DNA of 63,663 nucleotides, taken from NCBI GenBank assembly GCA_945889495.1, contig CAMDBU010000011.1, forward strand, positions 1-63,663. The letters run 5' to 3'. The notes under the pieces are model-generated. The model had not been told where the DNA came from. It made no database searches and worked only from the letters and a program-made list of their open reading frames with translations. Shown one piece after another: positions 58,550-63,663 of the stretch. The number at the start of each line of letters is the position of its first letter. The stretch's first letter is position 1. The position numbers were made by a program, and so were the translations under genes. This DNA comes from Syntrophobacter sp. SbD2 (GTDB lineage Bacteria; Desulfobacterota; Binatia; UBA9968).

Positions 58550-59494
58550 TCAAGATTCAATGGCGACGAATTTGGCGAACGCGGGCTGAAATTCGAACGC
58601 CAGTTTGCCTCTATCGCCGCCGCGGTTTTTTACGATTTGGAGCGTGAGCGCTTGATTGGGTTCTGTAAGTTGCGCGGTTCGCACCGGATCTTTTGTCATA
58701 ACCATGATGACATCGGCGCTGGCGACTTTGTCGGCCCATATGTTTGGCGGGCGGTTCGGCTCAAGATCGGGCCAGACGGCGAGCATTGGCAGATTGAAAT
58801 TTTTCGCTAGCTCTTGTAGCTGTTCGACGACCATCGGCAAGCGCGCGTCGAGTGATAGATTCGCATCGCCCAAGCGTTGGCAGTCGTCGATGACGACCAG
58901 CGGTGCGCCCGCAATTTGCTGAATTTGAGTTGCGATTTCCTGCACCGTCGTTCTCGGCTCGCATTCGACCAAATAAACTCGATCCAGCCAAGCCTTGGCT
59001 TCTTCGGCGCAGCGTCGCAGTTTTTCCCAGCTCGGTTGCAGTTCGGCGGCGCCGGAGTGGTGCGCTTTGGGGACGCCGTACCAGTGCAGCAGGTAGGCGC
59101 TGCCGCGCCGGATTTCACGGTTTTCCATAGCGCTCAGGCGCGCCAGGGTTTTGATCCGCAGTTCGTCCAGGCTGTCGGTGAAGCTGAAAAAGATTGCCGG
59201 CTGATGATTCGCTTGCGCGACTTGGTCGAGCAGTTGTTTGGCGAAACTGGTTTTACCGCTGGCCGGCGGGCCGACGAGCAGGTACAGGCCGGGGCGGATG
59301 CCGTCGAGAGCGCGATTTAAATTTTCAAATCCGCTATTCCAGCCGGTGAATTCTTTCACTTGGCTTTGGCGCTCCAGGGCGTCGAGAATTTCTTCGAGCT
59401 GTTCGCCTTCGGAGCGAAGCAGTGATTTGTCTGCCATGAGATTGGGCCGGAGCTTAGCGATTTTAACTGGGGCGAGCAAGGCGCGAGTTTTCAT
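58550..59494 (-). CDS. DnaB/RadA-like AAA ATPase
   Basis: The 314-residue protein has a RecA-type ATPase core: Walker A VGPPASGKTS near residue 76, Walker B LVVIDDCQRL near 202, a sensor-like ADVIMVMTKDP near 266 and the DnaB-type KNRGGDRGKLAFEFQ near 290. This matches the C-terminal domain of replicative helicases, without the N-terminal primase-binding domain. It may be a stand-alone ATPase linked to DNA processing. It is convergent with the HEPN/MNT pair, 27 bp apart. A second ATG at 59437 is possible. Confidence 0.8.
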   Translation of the reverse strand: MKTRALLAPVKIAKLRPNLMADKSLLRSEGEQLEEILDALERQSQVKEFTGWNSGFENLNRALDGIRPGLYLLVGPPASGKTSFAKQLLDQVAQANHQPAIFFSFTDSLDELRIKTLARLSAMENREIRRGSAYLLHWYGVPKAHHSGAAELQPSWEKLRRCAEEAKAWLDRVYLVECEPRTTVQEIATQIQQIAGAPLVVIDDCQRLGDANLSLDARLPMVVEQLQELAKNFNLPMLAVWPDLEPNRPPNIWADKVASADVIMVMTKDPVRTAQLTEPNQALTLQIVKNRGGDRGKLAFEFQPAFAKFVAIES

Positions 59495-59570
59495 TGACAG
59501 TGTGAGCCTTTCCGTTTAACGCTTGGTGATTCTTGATTGGCTCGTTTCTGAGCCAAGGAGGTTCGCGCCC

Positions 59571-60188
59571 ATGAACGACGATAACAAAGGCAAAGTTTCG
59601 CGCCGGACATTTCTCAAAGGTCTCGGCGGCGGCGCCATCGGCACGGCGGTGATTTCCACCGGACTGGTTAAAAGCGATTCGGTGGAAGCCTATTCGCCGG
59701 AAAGTTCGGGCGGAGTCGGCACGCGCAAGACGCTCAACCTCAAGGTCAACGGCAAGAGCTACAAAGTCGAAGTCGAGCATCGCAGCACGTTGGCGGAAGT
59801 GCTGCGCGATCAGCTGGGGCTCACCGGCACCAAGATCGGTTGCGACCGCGGCGAGTGCGGCGCCTGCACGGTGATGATCGGCGGGCGCAACATGTATTCG
59901 TGCAGCCAACTCGCCGTCTGGATGGAAGGCAAAGAGATTCTCACCATTGAAGGCCTCGCCAAAGGCGACAAGCTCGATCCGCTGCAGGAGGCGTTCATCG
60001 AATATGACGGGCCGCAGTGCGGCTTTTGCACTTCAGGACAGATCATGTCGGGCAAGGCGCTCTTGCTGAAAAATCCTCAGGCCAACGAAGCGCAGGTGCG
60101 CCGCGGCTTGTCGGGCAATCTATGCCGCTGCGGCAACTACAATCGCGAGGTCGCGGCGGTGTTAGCCGTGGCGAACAAGGCGCGCTAG
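59571..60188 (+). CDS. (2Fe-2S) subunit of a Tat-exported molybdenum hydroxylase
   Basis: The 205-residue protein is the small iron-sulfur subunit. A Tat signal, SRRTFLKG at residues 10-17, precedes the domain. The plant-type ferredoxin cluster motif CDRGECGAC near 108 and the second cluster pair GPQCGFCTSG near 148 and GNLCRCGNYN near 188 are complete. It transfers electrons between the molybdenum site and the FAD subunit in the periplasm. The ATG at 59571 follows AAGGAGG. The operon order is small, large, FAD subunit. Confidence 0.93.
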   Translation: MNDDNKGKVSRRTFLKGLGGGAIGTAVISTGLVKSDSVEAYSPESSGGVGTRKTLNLKVNGKSYKVEVEHRSTLAEVLRDQLGLTGTKIGCDRGECGACTVMIGGRNMYSCSQLAVWMEGKEILTIEGLAKGDKLDPLQEAFIEYDGPQCGFCTSGQIMSGKALLLKNPQANEAQVRRGLSGNLCRCGNYNREVAAVLAVANKAR

Positions 60189-60200
60189 GAGGAGACGGCG

Positions 60201-62417
60201 ATGGCACAAGCACAAAAAGAATATTCCGTAGTCGGCAAAAGAATTCCCCGCGTCGATGGCTTCGAGCGGGTCACCGGCCAGGCGCAGTACACCGGCGACG
60301 TGCAGCTGCCCGGTATGCTCTACGCGCGCGTGCTGCGTAGCCCGCATCCGCATGCGAAGATTATAAGCATCGATACTTCGAAGGCGGAAAAGCTGCCGGG
60401 GGTCAAAGCGGTGATTCACCATGAGAACGCCAAGGTGCCCTGGGCCAGCGGCGGCCACACGCACCAGCGGTTTATTTTCAACAATCCGGTGCGCTTCGTC
60501 GGCGACGCCGTAGCTGCGGTGGCGGCCACCGACCGGCATACTGCCGAAGACGCCTTGAAGTTGATCGAGGTGAAATACGAGAAGCTTCCCTATGTGCTCG
60601 ACGCCAACGAAGCGTTGAAACCGGACGCGCCGAAGATCGCGCCGCAGGGTAATCTGTCGGTGGGCAAAGGCAGCTTCAGCGCACCGATCCAAGAAAGCTG
60701 GGGCGATCTCGACAAAGGTTTCAAAGACGCTGACCGGATTTTCGAAGACACTTACATCACCAAGCACCATAACAACGCGCAGATGGAGCGGCGCGTCAGC
60801 GTCGCCAAGTGGGACGCCGGCAAGCTGACGGTCTATGCTTCTACCCAGGGCATCTCCAACGCGCGCACCGACATCGCGCGGGATTTCAATCTGCCGCTGA
60901 GCCGAGTGCGGGTCATCTGCAAATACATGGGCGGCGGCTTCGGCAACAAGAACCAGGCGCAGGATTACGACTACATGGCGGCGATGCTGGCCAAGCAGTC
61001 GGGTCAGCCGGTGAAGCTGGAGTTCACCCGCGAAGACGATTTCATCGGAATGCATGGCCGCTGGGCCACCGAGCAGAAGTATAAGATCGGCGTGAAAAAA
61101 GATGGCATGATCACCGCGGTGCAGCTCGATGCGGTGGCCAACATGGGCGCCTATCGCAAGCAAAGCGGTAATCTCAGCGGCACGGATTTTTACAGCATCC
61201 CCAATTTCAAAAAGATCATTCTACCGGTGCATACCAACACGGTGGTGGCGGCCAACTTCCGCGCGCCGTCCTATCCGCAATCGGTTTATGCATTCGCCTC
61301 GTTCCTCGACAACATCGCCCATGAGATGGGCATCAATCCGCTCGACATGTTCATGAAGAACCGAGTGCAAAAGTACAAGGGCAAGTCGGCGTTCTCGTCG
61401 AACTACCTGGAAGAATGCATCGTCGAAGGCGCCAAACGGATCGCCTGGAATGACAAGTGGCATAAGCCGGGCGCCAGCACCGGTGTGATCAAACATGGCA
61501 TCGGCATGGCGCTGGGCGGTTATCAGTATGGACCAGGGTTGGGCGCGGCGGCGATTCGCATCAATCCCGACGGCACGGCCCATGTGCTGGTCGGGGTCAC
61601 CGATATCGGCACCGGCGCCAAGTCGACCATGGCGATCATCGCCGCCGAGGCGCTCGGTGTGCCATTGAAACAAGTTGAAGTCACCCACGGCGACACTGAT
61701 GTGACGCCTTACTCGGTCGGCGAGTCGAGTAGCCGGACCACTGGCTACACCGGCACCGCGGTGATCGCCGCGGCGGAAGATGCGCGCCGGCAGATTTTCA
61801 ACGTCGCCGCGCCGCAGTTGAAAGTGAAAGCGGAAGAGTTGGACTTGCGCGATGGCGAGGTTTTCGTCAAAGCCGATCCGACGCAGAAATTATCCCTCGG
61901 CCGGGCGGTCAGCCGCTCCGGCGAATTGATCGGCCGGGCGACCACCAATCCGCGCTTCAAAGACGATGTCCAAGGCAAAAGCTTCGCCGCCCATTTCGCC
62001 GAAGTCGCTGTCGACAGCGTCACCGGCCATGTGAAAGTCACCCGTTATGTTGCGGTGCACGACAGCGGCACGATCATCAACCGTTTGCCGGCGGAGAGCC
62101 AGGTCAAAGGCGGTGTCACCCAGGGTATCGGCATGGCGCTCACCGAGGAGCTGATCATCGACAAGCTGACCGGCATTCCGATCAACCCCAACTACCGCGA
62201 CGCCAAGGTGCCGACCCATTTGGAAACGCCGGAGATCGAAGTGATCTTCGTCGAACATCCCGATCCGTATGGACCATTCGGCGGCAAAGTCGTCGGCGAG
62301 CCGCCGATCACGCCAGCGGTGGGCACCATCGCCAACGCGATCTTCAACGCCACCGGTAAACGGATCAAAGAGCTGCCGATCACGCCGGACAAAATTTTAC
62401 AGGCGCGCCTGGTTTAA
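60201..62417 (+). CDS. molybdopterin-binding subunit of a xanthine-dehydrogenase-type oxidoreductase
   Basis: The 738-residue subunit holds the catalytic centre. It has LPGMLYARVLRSPHPHAKI near residue 36, the molybdopterin contact YMGGGFGNKNQAQDYD near 242, ANFRAPSYPQSV near 350 and the catalytic glutamate in GKVVGEPPITP near 700. Sequence pattern is that of the aldehyde oxidoreductase/xanthine dehydrogenase family. The substrate is open (aldehydes, N-heteroaromatics or phenylic acids). It sits 12 bp after the iron-sulfur subunit gene and uses molybdopterin, which the moa genes at 34.8-36 kb help make. Confidence 0.92.
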   Translation: MAQAQKEYSVVGKRIPRVDGFERVTGQAQYTGDVQLPGMLYARVLRSPHPHAKIISIDTSKAEKLPGVKAVIHHENAKVPWASGGHTHQRFIFNNPVRFVGDAVAAVAATDRHTAEDALKLIEVKYEKLPYVLDANEALKPDAPKIAPQGNLSVGKGSFSAPIQESWGDLDKGFKDADRIFEDTYITKHHNNAQMERRVSVAKWDAGKLTVYASTQGISNARTDIARDFNLPLSRVRVICKYMGGGFGNKNQAQDYDYMAAMLAKQSGQPVKLEFTREDDFIGMHGRWATEQKYKIGVKKDGMITAVQLDAVANMGAYRKQSGNLSGTDFYSIPNFKKIILPVHTNTVVAANFRAPSYPQSVYAFASFLDNIAHEMGINPLDMFMKNRVQKYKGKSAFSSNYLEECIVEGAKRIAWNDKWHKPGASTGVIKHGIGMALGGYQYGPGLGAAAIRINPDGTAHVLVGVTDIGTGAKSTMAIIAAEALGVPLKQVEVTHGDTDVTPYSVGESSSRTTGYTGTAVIAAAEDARRQIFNVAAPQLKVKAEELDLRDGEVFVKADPTQKLSLGRAVSRSGELIGRATTNPRFKDDVQGKSFAAHFAEVAVDSVTGHVKVTRYVAVHDSGTIINRLPAESQVKGGVTQGIGMALTEELIIDKLTGIPINPNYRDAKVPTHLETPEIEVIFVEHPDPYGPFGGKVVGEPPITPAVGTIANAIFNATGKRIKELPITPDKILQARLV

Positions 62418-62429
62418 GGGAGCTTCGCC

Positions 62430-63413
62430 ATGAAGTCATTTGAAAACATCGATGCCAAAAGCGTTAAAGAAGCGGTTGGGCTGTTAAGCAAATTTCACCA
62501 GCAGAAAAAACTCGCCGCGGTGGTCGGCGGTGGCAGCGAATTTTTGCAGCTGATGAAAGATCATGTCGTCGAGCCCGACTACGTGATCAACTTAAAAACC
62601 ATTCCCGGCCTCGACTACATTCGCGAGGAGCGCGGCGGCTTTCGCATCGGCGCGCTGGCGAAACTGGCCGACATCGAGGAACACGCCGCGATCCGCGACA
62701 AGCTCTTGATTCTCGCCGCCGCCGCCGGCGACGCGGCGTCGCCACAGATCCGCAACGCCGGCACCATCGCCGGCAATCTCTGTCAGCGGCCGTTCTGTTG
62801 GTATTTTCGCTCGTCGAATTTTACCTGCCTGCGCAAGGGCGGCCAGAGCTGCTTCACGGTCACCGGCGACGGCCGGTTTCACGCGATCCTCGGCGCCGGG
62901 CCGAGCTACATCGTCCATCCGTCCGATACCGCGCCGGCGTTGGTGGCGCTGGGCGCGCAGATCAAGATCGCCGGTCCGGCGGGCGAGAAGAACATTCCTT
63001 TAGAAAAGTTTTTCCTTCTTCCTTCAGTGGATTACCGGCGGGAAAATATTCTTAACCCCGGCGAGATCGTCACCGAGATTTTCGTGCCCATGCCCAAAGC
63101 TGGCAGCAAGGGCTTCCACCATAAACTGCGCGAGCGCCAGGCGTGGGACCATGCCATCGTTGCCGTCGATACCATCGTCGAAAGCAGCGGCGGCGTGGTG
63201 CGGAATGCCCATGTGGTCATGGGCGGGGTCGCGCCGATCCCTTGGCGCGCGACGAAGGCGGAAGAGTTTCTGCGCGGCAAAAAGTTGGACGAAGCCAGCG
63301 CCAAGCAGGCCGGCGAGCTCGCCCTCGAAGGCGCCAAGCCGCTCAAAGACAATGTCTACAAGATCAAACTCGCTCAGGAGCTGATTCAGCGCGGCTTGCT
63401 CGCTTCGGTGTAG
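62430..63413 (+). CDS. FAD-binding subunit with four-cysteine insertion
   Basis: The 327-residue protein binds FAD and passes electrons on from the small subunit. It has AAVVGGGSEFLQLMKDHV near residue 29, PQIRNAGTIAGNLCQRPFC near 107, and then four cysteines in CQRPFCW and CLRKGGQSC. This insertion is the [4Fe-4S] site found in PaoB/YagS-like and hydroxybenzoyl-CoA-reductase-type FAD subunits, absent from plain CoxM proteins. FAD contacts occur again in HPSDTAPALVALGAQ. It is 12 bp downstream of the large subunit. Confidence 0.92.
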   Translation: MKSFENIDAKSVKEAVGLLSKFHQQKKLAAVVGGGSEFLQLMKDHVVEPDYVINLKTIPGLDYIREERGGFRIGALAKLADIEEHAAIRDKLLILAAAAGDAASPQIRNAGTIAGNLCQRPFCWYFRSSNFTCLRKGGQSCFTVTGDGRFHAILGAGPSYIVHPSDTAPALVALGAQIKIAGPAGEKNIPLEKFFLLPSVDYRRENILNPGEIVTEIFVPMPKAGSKGFHHKLRERQAWDHAIVAVDTIVESSGGVVRNAHVVMGGVAPIPWRATKAEEFLRGKKLDEASAKQAGELALEGAKPLKDNVYKIKLAQELIQRGLLASV

Positions 63414-63515
63414 TGCGGTTTTCGCCGCTTGGGGAATTCACCGCCTTGGGCGCTGGTCGGAACCGGTTCTTTTTCGCCAATACTTGTAGAGGCGGGCCTA
63501 AGTGGCGCTTTTGTC

Positions 63516-63662
63516 TGTCGTAGCAACGTCAATCTGTCATGTTAACGGCAAGGCGAAAATGTCAGGTCGGTTTGTTGGTAGCAGCCTCCAAGGTAGAAAT
63601 CGGACCGTAGCGGAACCCCTGCTTCTTAGCTGGCGTTCGGTATAGGCCAAGTGTGTGCGTCG
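63516..63662. repeat. right copy of a perfect 147-bp terminal inverted repeat
   Basis: Exact reverse complement of 1-147. Its inner edge begins TGTCGTAGC, and within it TGTCATGTT and ATGTCAGGT are related words, a pattern seen at the tips of some insertion sequences. About 100 bp of unrelated sequence (63414-63515) separate it from the FAD subunit gene. Only one base (63663) lies beyond it. Confidence 0.9.
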
Positions 63663-63663
63663 T

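Noticed and set aside
1-63663. Circular or phage-like replicon
   Set aside because: The terminal repeats are inverted, so the ends cannot be joined as a circle, and there are no replication, packaging or partition genes.

Overview
This window reads as a chromosomal piece of an uncultured, GC-rich, Gram-negative soil or sediment bacterium. It has single-copy bacterial housekeeping genes (prmA, rsmE, gshB, rpoZ, hemW, holA, thiSGE, moaBDE) and Tat and Sec export signals. It also carries a large catabolic accessory load of fumarylacetoacetate-hydrolase (FAH) proteins, amidohydrolases, vicinal-oxygen-chelate (VOC) proteins, a flavin reductase, a xanthine-dehydrogenase-type oxidoreductase and seven periplasmic substrate-binding proteins (SBPs). 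The mix resembles deltaproteobacterial/Binatota or Methylomirabilota (Rokubacteria) assemblies, but that placement is an impression from gene content, not a test. I saw no rRNA, tRNA, CRISPR array, phage module or intact transposase gene.

Layout. 1-147 and 63516-63662 are perfect inverted copies of each other, probably the ends of two copies of a dispersed element at which the assembly stopped. 0.2-2.5 kb: DUF1015 and FAH genes. 2.7-6.1 kb: prmA, rsmE, a zinc-ribbon RDD membrane protein and gshB. 6.2-10.5 kb: an alpha/beta hydrolase, an SBP, a two-gene ChrA chromate transporter and a Fic protein with a palindromic operator at its start codon. 10.6-16.6 kb: two amidohydrolases, the relic of an SBP gene and a SWIM-SNF2 helicase. 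16.7-22.7 kb: an SBP, a DEAD-box RNA helicase behind a structured leader, a PPOX-like flavoprotein, a divergent hydrolase/LysR pair and rpoZ. 22.9-26.9 kb: SBP, amidohydrolase, terminator, SBP, Sel1 protein. 27-32.2 kb: a MetE-like protein, hemW and a frameshifted cyclic-nucleotide-binding/SLC13 transporter fusion. 32.6-36.8 kb: DUF898 and M48 protease, moaB-moaD-moaE, and a NiCoT-type metal transporter. 36.9-44.5 kb: a seven-gene minus-strand catabolic block (M24, VOC, M24, VOC, SBP, SBP, flavin reductase). 44.8-51.5 kb: an ornithine-cyclodeaminase family protein, an epimerase, a TPP-riboswitch thiSGE operon with a small membrane protein, a second FAH gene and an ACMSD-like amidohydrolase. 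51.6-56.3 kb: a small protein, holA, a secreted PLD nuclease, an OB-like lipid-anchor-free protein, a tiny zinc ribbon and a DD-carboxypeptidase with a SPOR domain. 56.7-63.4 kb: an SBP gene broken by an amber codon, a HEPN/MNT toxin-antitoxin pair, a DnaB-like ATPase, and a three-subunit Tat-exported molybdenum hydroxylase.

How it fits together. The molybdopterin synthase genes, the NiCoT transporter and the molybdenum hydroxylase are consistent with an oxidative lifestyle on small aromatic, aldehyde or heterocyclic compounds. The SBPs lie beside amidohydrolase, hydrolase or dioxygenase-like genes, never beside permease or ATPase genes, so they look like orphan receptors sharing transporters or sensors encoded elsewhere. 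Almost every intergenic gap is filled by a different family of imperfect palindrome built from short repeated words, several inserted inside one another; this nested palindrome load is one of the most distinctive properties of the window. Several genes show single-base lesions (frameshift, amber codon, lost stop), which are either assembly errors or recent decay and are reported separately.
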